From assembly GCF_001316265.1 (NCBI RefSeq), contig NZ_BBDN01000005.1:62001-126000 (forward strand): a DNA stretch of 64,000 nucleotides. Direction: 5' to 3'. Source of the DNA: Vulcanisaeta sp. JCM 16159. GTDB taxonomy: Archaea; Thermoproteota; Thermoprotei; Thermoproteales; Thermocladiaceae. The notes under the pieces were generated by a model, which was given only the letters and a program-made list of their open reading frames with translations, did no database searches and was not told the DNA's origin. The position numbers and the translations under genes are program-made. Below, piece by piece: positions 50,779 to 60,222 of this stretch (position 1 is the stretch's first letter; every line of letters starts with the position of its first letter).

Positions 50779-52079
50779 ATGACTGATTTAATAATCAAGG
50801 TTTTAGGTGGTGGAGGCGAGGTCGGTAGAATGGCTATTTTCGTTAAGGATGCCAATTCAGACAAGGGTTTCCTCTTCGATTATGGCGTTAACTTTGATGA
50901 AAATGATAGACCCGTAATGCCCAGTCATGTTAGGCCCAGGGACATAATGGCAGTATTCCTAAGCCACGCCCACTTAGATCATTGTGGTGCACTGCCGAGC
51001 CTATACGTCAGCTCGCCACCGCCTGTATATGCCACACCATTAACGCTTGAGCTTGCAGACATCATGTTTAAGGACGCCATTAAACTGAGCGGTTATTACC
51101 TGCCCTATGAGGATGAGGAGATCAAGGCCGTGCTTGACCACGCAATACCCGTGACCTATGGTGAGGATGTTGACATATCAAAGGATGTTAGGGCTACGAT
51201 AATAAACGCCGGCCATGTGCCGGGCAGCATGTTAACCTTACTGGAGATAAATGGTGCCAGGGTACTATTCACGGGTGACTTTAACCTATCACCATCAAAC
51301 CTGCTGCGTGGTGCCGATATTAATAATGTGCCTAGGGACGTTGATGTGGTCATTATGGAGGGTACGTACGTAGCAAATACACACCCGCCCAGGGAGGAGG
51401 TTGAGAAGGAGTTCATTAGGGTGATTAAGGAGACTATCGAGGGTGGTGGTTCAGTATTAATTCCCGTACTTACAATCGGTAGGGCCCAGGAAATACTAAT
51501 AACGCTTTATAAGAATGGTATTGACTACCCAATAATAATTGATGGCTTGGCTAGGGTCGCCAATCAAATAGTGGCTAAGTACCCTCATTACCTGGCGAAT
51601 CCCGAGCTTTATCTTAAGGCTGTGGAGAATAGCCTTGAAATCACCACGGACTACCAGAGGAAGTCGTTAACCAAGGAGCCCGTGATAATAGTCTCGCCAG
51701 CCGGTATGCTGAAGGGAGGCGCCGCTGTTTATTACCTAAAGAAGTTGGGTAGGGATAGGAGAAACGCTGTGATACTTCCAAGCTACCAGGCGCCGGATAC
51801 ACCTGGCTTTGAGTTATTAACGAGAGGTAGGGCATTCATTGATAAGGTCGAGATTGTGCTTGAAGCAAGGCTTTATTGGTTTGACTTCAGTTCACATAGT
51901 GGTAGGGCTGAGTTGGAAGCATTCATTAATCACTTCAGCCAGATACTAAGGTTCTCCTCGTTCATACGGATGCGATAAAGGCTCTTCAATTCCTTGAGAG
52001 GCTGAAGGTTAAGTACGGCATTGATAACGTACATATGCCAATTAATGATGAAGCATTATTAATGCATGTGGGTAGGTAA
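50779..52079 (+). CDS. Beta-CASP metallo-beta-lactamase ribonuclease, aCPSF2/RNase J-like (one frame change)
   Basis: The metal-binding motif is LSHAHLDHCGALP (HxHxDH), followed by GHVPGSMLTLLE, LFTGDFN and the beta-CASP segment PVLTIGRAQEILI, with SPAGMLKGGAA and FSSHSGRAEL near the end. The frame breaks near 51945 (SQ continuing as DTKVLLVHTDAIKALQF) and ends at 52079, one missing base. About 433 residues without KH domains favours aCPSF2 or archaeal RNase J-like exonuclease over aCPSF1. It would act in RNA processing or decay. The next gene is TIP49. Confidence 0.85.
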
Positions 52080-52160
52080 ATCCTTTCGGTTAATTAATCA
52101 TTATCGTTAATTCCATGCTGAAAGGTTTAAAGGCTATATATTTTAACTTCGTTAATTGCT

Positions 52161-53515
52161 ATGTCCCAGATAAGGATTGAGGAGGTGAAGCCAACCTTCG
52201 AGAGGGTTGGACTACATAGTCACATCAAGGGTTTAGGCGTTAGGGATGGTAAGGTGCAGTTCTCGGCCGATGGCTTCGTTGGCCAGGTCGAGGCTAGGGA
52301 AGCGGCTTACTACGTTGTTAAGATGATTAAGGCCGGTAAGTTTGGTGGTAAGGGCGTATTAATTGTCGGTCCACCGGGCACCGGTAAGACTGCGCTCGCC
52401 ATAGGCATTGCCAGGGAGCTTGGTCCTGACACGCCGTTTGTGCAGATAAGCGCTGCTGAGGTCTATAGTATGGAGGTTAAGAAGACGGAATTCCTGACGA
52501 GGGCCCTTAGGAGCGCCATTGGTGTTAGGATTAGGGAGTGGCGTAGGGTGTACGAGGGTGTTGTCAAGAGCATCGATATTCAATACGGTAAACACCCATA
52601 CAACCCATACGCCCAAATACCTAGGAGTGCCGCCATAACCCTGGCCACGAAGGACGAGGAGAAGAGACTTAGGGTCCTGCGGAGATCGCTGAGCAGTTAA
52701 TCGAGCTTGGTGTTGAGGAGGGTGATGTTATTTGGATTGATGAGGAGACTGGTAGGGTGTTTGTTCAGGGTAAGGGTGAGGGTGGTGAGACTTACGATAT
52801 TTACGTCAAGAAGAAGATTGAGGTTCCTAAGGGCCCCGTATATAAGGAGAAGGAGATCACGAGGTTCTTCACGCTCAATGACTTGGACATATACCAGGCT
52901 AGGCAGCAGGGATTGCTCAGCGCCATGATATTTGGCTTTGCGGCTGAGGAACGAGAAATCCCCAATGAGGTTAGGAAGGCCGTTGATGAGTTCGTGTTAA
53001 AGTTGATAAATGATGGGAAGGGTGAGCTTGTGCCTGGTGTACTGTTTATCGATGATGTCCACATGCTCGATATTGAGACCTGGGCCTACTTGAGTAGGGC
53101 CATGGAGAGTGAGTTAAGTCCAATACTCATCCTAGCCACCAATAGGGGTATAACGAAGATTAGGGGCACGGATGTCGAGTCGCCGCATGGTGTTCCTCTT
53201 GACATGCTTGATAGGCTGATCATAATTAGGACCAAGCCTTACACGGCTGATGAAGTTAGGGAGATCATAAAGATTAGGGCGAGGGAGGAGAAGGTTTCGT
53301 TAGCCAATGATGCACTTGAAGAGCTGACGAAGGTAGGTACAGAGGAGAGCCTTAGGTACGCAATACAGTTGTTGGCGCCTGCCCAGTTGAGGGCTCAGGA
53401 GGTTGGTCACAAGGAAATTACCAAGGAGGATGTTGAGTATGTTAAGAAGTTGTTCCTAAGTGTTAGGGAGAGTGTTCAGTATGTTAAGGAGTACGAGAAT
53501 TACTTCCTACGTTAG
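52161..53515 (+). CDS. TIP49/RuvB-like AAA+ helicase (one frame change)
   Basis: Walker A is GPPGTGKTALAIGIA near residue 72. The frame breaks near 52680 (KRLRV, continuing in the next frame as IAEQLIELGVEEGDVIWID). Walker B reads LFIDDVHMLDIE, and the sensor is LILATNRGI. This matches the archaeal homologue of eukaryotic RuvBL1/2, about 451 residues in total. The Walker B has Asp-Asp where Asp-Glu is usual. The eukaryotic proteins act in box C/D snoRNP assembly and chromatin remodelling. A TATA-like TTTAAAGG lies 28-35 bases before the ATG at 52161. Confidence 0.9.
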
Positions 53516-53569
53516 AATTTCTACACTCAAGAAAAGTTAAGGTTAAAAAGGCAATAAGCAAAGCCGATT

Positions 53570-54028
53570 ATGGGGGTACTCATGCTTGGCCTTAACGATG
53601 TCGTTCAAGCAATATACATGGTGACGAGGGTCGTGACTGTACCCGTTAATATACATGCAATAGTGTACTTAGCCGGTAGGGATTGGGCGATGTTCGAGAG
53701 GGATGGTTCATACGTCATTTATAAAACAACGGATACCCAGGGAAACCCAGTAACGATTAGGTTAAGGGTTAGGGAGATGGGGTCGACTGGAAGTCATTAT
53801 TACGAGGTTTACGGCATGGAAATGCAGTTTAAGTACTTGGGCCAGGATTTCTTGGCCATATACCCAGTAAGTGGCGGTTTTAGTAAGGCCAAGGTTGATG
53901 ACAAGTATCTACTGGACATAAGTACCAAGATTAGTGGTGAGCCGTGCATAGTGGCCCTAAGGATTGGTCAAGTACCTGCCATATGCAAGCAGATTGGTAA
54001 GTTCTACCTGGTCATTGTCAGGGCATAA
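53570..54028 (+). CDS. Conserved-looking hypothetical protein
   Basis: 152 residues, intact, mostly beta-strands (VNIHAIVYLAGRDWAMFERD, VTIRLRVREMGS, YYEVYGMEMQFKYLG). There is a CIVALRIGQVPAIC segment near the C-terminus whose two Cys could form a disulfide or bind metal. No family is recognised. It has a purine-rich, TATA-like upstream region (GTTAAAAAGG at 53541-53550) and follows TIP49. A guide RNA candidate starts on the opposite strand directly after its stop. Confidence 0.5.
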   Translation: MGVLMLGLNDVVQAIYMVTRVVTVPVNIHAIVYLAGRDWAMFERDGSYVIYKTTDTQGNPVTIRLRVREMGSTGSHYYEVYGMEMQFKYLGQDFLAIYPVSGGFSKAKVDDKYLLDISTKISGEPCIVALRIGQVPAICKQIGKFYLVIVRA

Positions 54029-54078
54029 TCAGCAGCGGCGTTCCAGCATCATCGATCTGCTGGGTTCATCCTCATCAC
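54029..54078 (-). ncRNA. C/D box sRNA candidate 2
   Basis: On the minus strand: box C GTGATGA (54078-54072), 12-base guide GGATGAACCCAG, box D' CAGA (variant of CTGA), three-base spacer, box C' ATGATGC (54052-54046), 13-base guide, box D CTGA (54032-54029). The spacing and guide lengths fit archaeal C/D sRNAs. A TATA box at 54101-54108 lies 23-30 bases upstream of box C. Targets could not be checked here. Confidence 0.65.
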
Positions 54079-54100
54079 ACTGAACTAATAGGGAATTGGT

Positions 54101-54108
54101 TTATATAA
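54101..54108. promoter_or_regulatory. Bidirectional TATA box for sRNA 2 and the DUF47 gene
   Basis: TTATATAA sits in the nearly palindromic context GGTTTATATAACC. It is 23-30 bases from box C of the minus-strand sRNA and 29-36 bases from the ATG at 54137 on the plus strand, so it can serve both directions. Confidence 0.5.
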
Positions 54109-54136
54109 CCCTTGGCCATACTTTTTGCCCTAGAGA

Positions 54137-54849
54137 ATGTCGAGGTTTATAAGAGACTTTTGGGGAAGAATATTATCGCCACTCTACGTGGGGGAGAGGG
54201 AGTTCCTGAGTAGGTTGGTGGTTCATATTGAGCTTAGCCAGAGGGCCATGGCAATACTTGAGGATATGGTGTTGAGCGCCGTTGAGAATAACAGCGTTAG
54301 TAAGACCAAGGTTTCCGAGGGAATGAGGGAAATAGCGGCTCTTGAGCGTGAGGGTGATGAAATCGTTAGGCAAATAAACGATTCAGTACTCAGAGCGCTG
54401 TTCCAATAACTACGGCATCAATTATGGATACAATACTGAATAAATCGGATGATATACTTGATGGGATCCATGTTATATCGAGGGAGTTAAGACGTACGTA
54501 TTACCTATGCAATACTGAGCCCGTTAGGAAGTTCCTAGGTGAGGAATTCCTGGAAATGCTTAGAATAGGTAAGGAGGCCTTGAGGATGCTCCTTGAAATG
54601 ATAAATAATCTCGATAAAAAGAGCTTTAGTGATATAAGGGTCATGGTCATGGGCATACAGAAGCTTGAGGAGGAGGTTGACGACATAAAGGACTCAGTCC
54701 TGGATAAGTTGTATTCCGATGCAAGGGAATTAACCTACGTTGAGTTCATGAGCAGCATGAGCCTAATATTCGGCATTGATGACGTACTCGACTCAATAAA
54801 GGATATAGCCTATATGCTATTAACATTAATTAGTACGTATGGCGCCTAA
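54137..54849 (+). CDS. DUF47/PhoU-like phosphate transport accessory protein (one frame change)
   Basis: The protein is all helical: SRFIRDFWGRILSPLYVGER, then GMREIAALEREGDEIVRQIN, the PhoU-like motif region. The frame breaks near 54402 (one G missing restores RGAVPITTASIM) and continues with KSDDILDGIHVISREL and FGIDDVLDSIKDIA. About 238 residues, normal for DUF47. Such proteins often pair with Pit-type phosphate transporters; none is adjacent, but an MFS phosphate-type transporter lies at 15306-16701. It is cotranscribed with the HAD gene, only five bases downstream. Confidence 0.82.
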
Positions 54850-54853
54850 TAAT

Positions 54854-55564
54854 GTGATTTGTGTAAATGCCGTATTATTTGACTATGATGATACGTTAAT
54901 AGACGCCAGGGAGGCAAGGGATAACGCAAGGCGTGCAGTTGTTGATTTTTTTGTCGTTAGTGAGTGGCCTTAATAAATCACATGTACTTGATACAGTCAT
55001 GAATATTGAGAGACAGATGGAGGTTATTGGTCAATTTAATAGGAGGGTTTGGTTTAGGGAAGTAGCCAGTGTATTGGGGATTAGGCTAAGTGATCATGAA
55101 GTTAATGAACTTGTGAAAACGTACTGGGACTCATGGCGTTCAGGGAGTAAGTTATTTTCCGACGTCCTACCGACCCTGGCTAAATTAAGGAGGTGCGGCT
55201 TAAGGCTTGGGATAATTACAAATACTGATGGCGAGCTGGGCTTAAGAGAGATAGAATACGCAAGGATGGTGTTTACGAATTATTTGACCTAGTAATAATT
55301 GCTGGAGATGATACGAAGCATGTCAAGCCACACCCAGAACCATTTATGAAGGCTTTGCAAGTCCTCGATATGCGGGGTAACGAAGTCATTTATATTGGTG
55401 ATAATGTGAGCATTGACGTACCTGGAGCAAAGGCAGCAGGCATGCGTGTGGGTATTATTAATAGATATAACGCAGTGGATCCTGGGATTAACAATTATAA
55501 AGATGTAAGGCCGGATTTCATAATTCAGTCACTAACGGAATTGCTTCAATTAATTGGGTGCTAA
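54854..55564 (+). CDS. HAD-superfamily hydrolase (two frame changes)
   Basis: Motif I is VLFDYDDTLIDA with the nucleophile Asp. The frame breaks in a run of seven T at 54945-54951, where one T fewer (or two more) joins LSLVSGLNKSHVLDT. The cap domain follows. Motif II is LGIITNTDGE. A second break near 55270 (one missing G) leads to VYELFDLVIIAGDDTKHVKPHPEPF (motif III Lys) and VIYIGDNVSIDVPGAKAAG (motif IV). It is a phosphatase of the phosphoglycolate or 2-haloacid dehalogenase-like group. Substrate unknown. Confidence 0.8.
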
Positions 55565-55682
55565 CGCCCGCCGGCTTATTTTAGCGGGTTGATATAGTGC
55601 TCAATATGATGGTGCTATTTATATATAATACAATTCATTGCAATATTAAGGATTAATTAGTATTTATTTAAAATAACTTTGC

Positions 55683-56065
55683 TTACTCAACAAGGATCTT
55701 TGTCAGCTTATCCTTCAATTTCTCTATTTCAAGCAATATTAACCCTAGGTTTGGATCCGGCTTTGCTATTGCAGTTAGGATTAAGTCCTTGCTTATTGGA
55801 GCCACTAATAACGTATTCCTGGTATATTGGGATACACTTATTATTGATTCACCAAGCCTAGCTCTGCGCCTAGCCTATCCATTGTGCTTCTGGCTATTGC
55901 AACCATTGCACTAACTACCTTTGCATTAAATTCTCCACCAACCTTAAAGGCCACTGGTAATCCATCACGCCTAACAACCAATGCACCAACAATATCCGGA
56001 AATACCCTATTCATGAATTCCTCCAGCGCATCCACAACCTCCTTGCCTACACTGGAACTCATCAT
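55683..56065 (-). CDS. Roadblock/LC7-domain protein (one frame change)
   Basis: The N-terminal part DALEEFMNRVFPDIVGALVV followed by RRDGLPVAFKV is the Roadblock/LC7 alpha-beta fold used by MglB-like and Ragulator-like proteins. The first frame stops at 55841. One G added to a GG pair gives LGESIISVSQYTRNTLLVAP and continues to a stop at 55683, completing the sheet and last helix (about 127 residues). In archaea such proteins bind small GTPases or act as structural dimers; no GTPase gene is adjacent. It is convergent with the HAD gene. Confidence 0.8.
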
Positions 56066-56162
56066 TGTACATTTTTTTTCAATCCTTAAAAACCTTTCTA
56101 TCTAATCTATCTAACGAGTGGCCATACTCTTTAAAAGCTCTCGTTATTCTATAGCGTTTAAA

Positions 56163-58262
56163 ATGCCAACGAGGGAGCACCTAGACATCGTAATGGGGAA
56201 TTCCCAGTACATAGATGATGTTAAAATAGATGATATGGCTTACCTTCATGTAATTAGGTCACCATATGCACGCGCAAAGGTCTTAAAGATTGATTCACCA
56301 AGCAACAAATCTTTACTTTTTCTAACCGCTAAATCTATTGGAAAATTATTAATGCCCGCAATGCCAACATCCAATGCCAGGATTGTCAGAATGCCCGTGT
56401 TACCTAACGATACCGTGAACTTCATCGGTCAACCAGTGGCGGCCGTGGTCACGGAATCCAGGTACTCACTTGAGGATGTGGTTGATGAGATATCTATCGA
56501 GTACGAGCCTCTGAAACCCGTGGTTACCATAGATGATGCGATGAAGAACGAGGAGATAATACACCCGGAAATAGGCACGAATATTTCCCTGGACACCGTG
56601 TTAGAGGGCGGTAACCTTAACGTGTTTAAGGACGCGGACGTGGTTATTGAGAGGGAAATCGAGCAAGCCAGGCTAGTTGCCAACCCAATGGAGCCCAAGG
56701 GATGCATTGCTTACTATAATGGCGATAAACTCCTTGTTTACGCATCGACACAATCAACATTTAGGGTCAGGTCGGACCTGGCGGAGGTTCTTGGATTGCC
56801 CATTGATAAGATCGTTGTTAAGGCGCCTAAAAATATCGGAGGAGCCTTCGGTAATAAGACGCCGGCTTACCCCGAGTACGTACTTACTGCAATAGCTTCA
56901 ATGAAGTTAAGAAGACCTGTTAAGTGGATCGAGACAAGGACCGAGCATCTAAACAATGCGACCCAGGGCAGGGGAGTTAAGTCGAGGATGAGACTCTACG
57001 CTAAGAGAGATGGGACAATACTGGGTATTGAGGGTGAGGTCATCGTTAACTTAGGTGCTTATAACTTCACGATAAATGCCTCATCGCCAATATTCATAGC
57101 TAACCTATCCACGGGACCCTATAAAATGCTCGCTGCCAGGGTCAGGGCGATTGGCGTCTTCACAAACACACCGCCCTCAGGTCCATACCGAGCGCGGGCA
57201 GGCCCGAGGCCGCGTTAATTCATGAGACCCTAATTGATGACCTAGCCGATGAACTCGGTATGGACTGTCGAGGTTAGGAGGAGGAATATAATCAAGGACG
57301 GTGAGACCTACAAGTCACCTCTAGGTCTTATGATTGATCCCGCCAATTATCAATCAATTCTCGAGGATGCGGCGAAGCGTTATTACGAGTTAAGGAGTAG
57401 GTATCCAAATAAGGGCGTTTCCATCGTTGTTTTTGCTCTATACGTGAGCACGTTTGGAGGTGAGGGTGTTAAAGCATGATTGGCAATGGTAAGTTGAGGC
57501 TCATAATAGGATCTCGACCGCAGGGTCATGCCCATGTATCAGCATTTACCAAATACGCCTCCGAGGTCTTTGGGATTCCTGAGGAACTTATTGAGGTTGT
57601 GCCTGGTGATACGGAGACCCTTAATTACGGTGTTGGCACATTCGGTAGTAGGAGCGCTACCGTGGTTGCGGCCGCTATTACTGAATTGGCGGAGAGGGTG
57701 GCGTCGAGATTATCAACAATGGGTCTGTCGTTGATTGATGCCATTAAGTCTAGGGGCATTATTATTGAGGAAGAGGTTGATTATAAACCAAGCATTGCCA
57801 TACTTGCGCCAGGCGCTCACGTAGCGGTTGTCGATTTCGACCTAGAGACTGATGGCCAATGTAATTGATTACTACGCTGCCTATAACGTCGGTAAGCCAC
57901 TTCTTGAGGAGGAGATCGAGGCACAGCTTCATGGTGGCGTACTCCAGGGAATTGCACAGGTACTTTGGGAAGGCGCAATATATGGTGATGATGGAACACC
58001 ACTTCATACGACGCTTGCTGATTACGGATTGCCAAGTCCTTCTGACGTGACGTATAAGGTATTGACTAAGGGTTTGAATACGCCATCAATACTGCCCGGC
58101 GGACTTCGCGGTATTGGTGAGGCTGGTACCACGGGCGCGTTGGCAAGCGCATTCCTGGCCCTTGAGAAGGCGATAAGGGCTAAGACAGGTATTAGGATCA
58201 AGCTTAATAGAACGCCGGTGACGCCATCATACCTGCACAATCTAATTAATAATCAATTTTAA
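56163..58262 (+). CDS. Molybdopterin-dependent hydroxylase large subunit (xanthine dehydrogenase/aldehyde oxidase family, several frame changes)
   Basis: The N-terminal domain starts MPTREHLDIVMGNSQYIDDV at ATG 56163. Moco-binding motifs follow: GGAFGNKTPAYPEY, then after a break near 57195 GPYRGAGRPEAAL (one missing G), then RPQGHAHVSAF, and near the end the catalytic Glu in RGIGEAGTTGALAS. Breaks near 57195, 57265, 57475 and 57850 are all explained by one or two missing bases. The RGAGRPEA sequence is of the xanthine/aldehyde type; the AYXCSFR loop of form I CO dehydrogenase is absent. No medium (FAD) or small (Fe-S) subunit gene is in the window. Confidence 0.8.
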
Positions 58263-58278
58263 TACCTAGCGTTTAGGA

Positions 58279-58780
58279 TTATTTTGTTGTTTCAAGCAAT
58301 GCCTTAAAGAGCGTTACTGGGAATGCGCGGTCCATGCCGAGGTAATCAATGAGTAGTACGTATAATTCATACGGCAGTGCACCGGCCAGTATTGTCCTTG
58401 CCACGAAGAATTTCGCGTCAGCATCACCACACATCTTTATTGCCTCCGCTGCCTGAAGCGCGGTGAAAGCGGCGTATATTCCAGGGTTAATGCGGTACAC
58501 CGCGAATATGGATAGTATGCTGTCTGCATATTCGCCAATGTCTGTTGTGCCTATGAGCTTCTTAATATTTTCCTGAATCTCGGCAAACTTGCTTATTAAT
58601 GCGTTAATGTCATTTGATAGTTCAGGGAATATCTTGAGCAATGTGCTTAATGCATTTTTTTGTTATGGTATCGTAATTCTTTAGTATGCATTCACTTGGT
58701 TTCACGTTAAGGTTTGTTATAATTAATTGGACGGTCTTCTTTATCTCCTCCTTCACGTCGGTATTACCTGTGCTCATCAT
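58279..58780 (-). CDS. Tandem paralog A, helical protein of unknown function (one frame change)
   Basis: From the ATG at 58780 the first frame reads MSTGNTDVKEEIKKTVQLI, then NLNVKPSECILKNYDTITK, and runs into seven A (58655 region). Reading one A fewer gives NALSTLLKIFPELSNDINAL and the rest: KFAEIQENIKKLIG, YADSILSIFAVYRINPGIYA and LQAAEAIKMCGDADAKFF. It is about 45% identical by eye to the next gene and shares a Cys-x-D-A-D-A-K-F-F block. No family is recognised. All-helical, no membrane segment. Confidence 0.5.
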
Positions 58781-58894
58781 TAGAGGCCGTAGTAAGGGGT
58801 ATTTAAGTATTAGCAGTAGAAAGAAGAAAAATCAACTATAGCATTTAATAGAATTATAGATTAGGGAAAAATTTAACGTATAAATCAAATATAA

Positions 58895-59437
58895 TTAACC
58901 CCTGGTTTCACTATTGTACTTCTCGAGTAGTGCCTTAAGTAGGTTTATTGGGAAATTGTGGTCTAGGCTTAGGTAATCAAGCAGCAGCCTATACAAATTA
59001 TTTGGGAGTGAGCTGGCTAATAATGTCCTTACTAGGAAGAACTTTGCATCGGAATCACTGCAGATCTTTGCCGCCTCCATTGCCTGCAGCGCCGCAAATA
59101 CTCCATAAAGTCCTGGGTCGACATTGTATGTAGTGAATATCGTCAATACGGCATCCGCGTACTGTGCTGGGTCCTTAATCCCTACGAGTTTTCTACTGGC
59201 CTCCTGGATCTCCTTGAACTTGCTCGCCAATATGTTGAACTCGGTAGATAGTTCTGGGAATAACTTAAGCACTTGGTTCATTGCGTTCAGGGTTATTGTA
59301 CCGTAATTCTTCAATAGGCAGTCGCTTGACTTTACCTCCAGGGCCGATGTTATTATGCGGGCAATATAACTGACAATCTCCTTCACATCAGCACTACCTG
59401 GTATACCAACTATCGTACTCGGTCCTGATGCGTCCAT
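58895..59437 (-). CDS. Tandem paralog B, helical protein of unknown function
   Basis: This intact 180-residue protein is homologous along its whole length to paralog A: SSDCLLKNYGTITLNAMNQV, KLFPELSTEFNILASKFKE, YADAVLTIFTTYNVDPGLYG and LQAMEAAKICSDSDAKFFLV. The conserved Cys in the two KI/KM-C segments and the conserved NY-T-I block suggest a common fold. The pair forms a tandem duplication on the minus strand; the gap between them holds a TATA-like AATTTAACG stretch. Function unknown; nothing in the sequence points to enzymatic activity. Confidence 0.55.
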   Translation of the reverse strand: MDASGPSTIVGIPGSADVKEIVSYIARIITSALEVKSSDCLLKNYGTITLNAMNQVLKLFPELSTEFNILASKFKEIQEASRKLVGIKDPAQYADAVLTIFTTYNVDPGLYGVFAALQAMEAAKICSDSDAKFFLVRTLLASSLPNNLYRLLLDYLSLDHNFPINLLKALLEKYNSETRG

Positions 59438-59545
59438 TATATTTATTAGTAATTGAATAAATATAAATGTTAAGTAATTGAAATAATGCTACTTATGCAT
59501 TAGACTTAAATAAATACTGTTACAATTATATCATGCTTACCGTGA

Positions 59546-60103
59546 CTAATTTGAATGATTATTCACGTGTAGAAAGTGAAGAAAAGAGAACCTACCTATA
59601 ATTGGTATAAGTGCCACTGACGAGATTACAATAATAGGCTTCCAGGGAATTAAAGCCCTAGGCGCCTCCAGCTGTATTCTCATATTCTCAATAACATCAC
59701 TAATGCACCGGCCCAACGGCTTAATACATACCCTTCTTTCTCTCACAAAATGCCTTAGTGCGTCATAAACCTCATAGACGATATTGAACCTAGGACCAAT
59801 GATATGCTGCAGATACTCCCTACTAACTTCGATCTCGGTCTCTATCACCCCATCACTGAAGATCCTCGTGTGGATTTCCCATGGCCCATGAATTCTCATT
59901 ACTAAGCTATACACCTCGCCCTTATTTACTGACAACATTGTTTTTCTAAACCCACTGTTTATTAGCCCCATTGCTGCATCATGTACTCTATAGGGAGGTA
60001 TCTTGATGATGAATATGGGGTTTCGTGAACCCCTCATTATTAGATTAAGAGGTATTCTATATCTTGTTCCATCCTCAAGACGTACAAGCCAGCAGGTAAA
60101 CAA
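59546..60103 (-). CDS. Hypothetical protein with C-terminal membrane helix
   Basis: 185 residues, intact. The cytoplasmic-looking N-terminal part has strands (FTCWLVRLEDGTRYRIPLNL) and helices. The C-terminus has one hydrophobic segment (PIIVISSVALIPIIGRFSFL). This makes it a probable tail-anchored protein. No family is recognised. It lies between the paralog pair and the RND exporter, on the same strand, and could belong to their transcript. Confidence 0.45.
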   Translation of the reverse strand: MFTCWLVRLEDGTRYRIPLNLIMRGSRNPIFIIKIPPYRVHDAAMGLINSGFRKTMLSVNKGEVYSLVMRIHGPWEIHTRIFSDGVIETEIEVSREYLQHIIGPRFNIVYEVYDALRHFVRERRVCIKPLGRCISDVIENMRIQLEAPRALIPWKPIIVISSVALIPIIGRFSFLHFLHVNNHSN

Positions 60104-60222
60104 TGTAGGTACTCCCTATAGGTAATAATCAACGTGATCCTTTAAATTCATTTCTACATAATTAAATTATGAATGAGGAGACTTCATAGTCCTACTTTTC
60201 ATGAGAAGTAACTGGTTTTGGC

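Noticed and set aside
55567-55588. CCCGC/GCGGG hairpin after the HAD gene as a terminator
   Set aside because: Only five pairs and no clear T-run follows. Archaeal termination does not need such a hairpin.
56163-58262. Form I CO dehydrogenase (CoxL) identity
   Set aside because: The active-site loop with AYXCSFR is missing; the RGAGRPEA motif is of the xanthine/aldehyde type.
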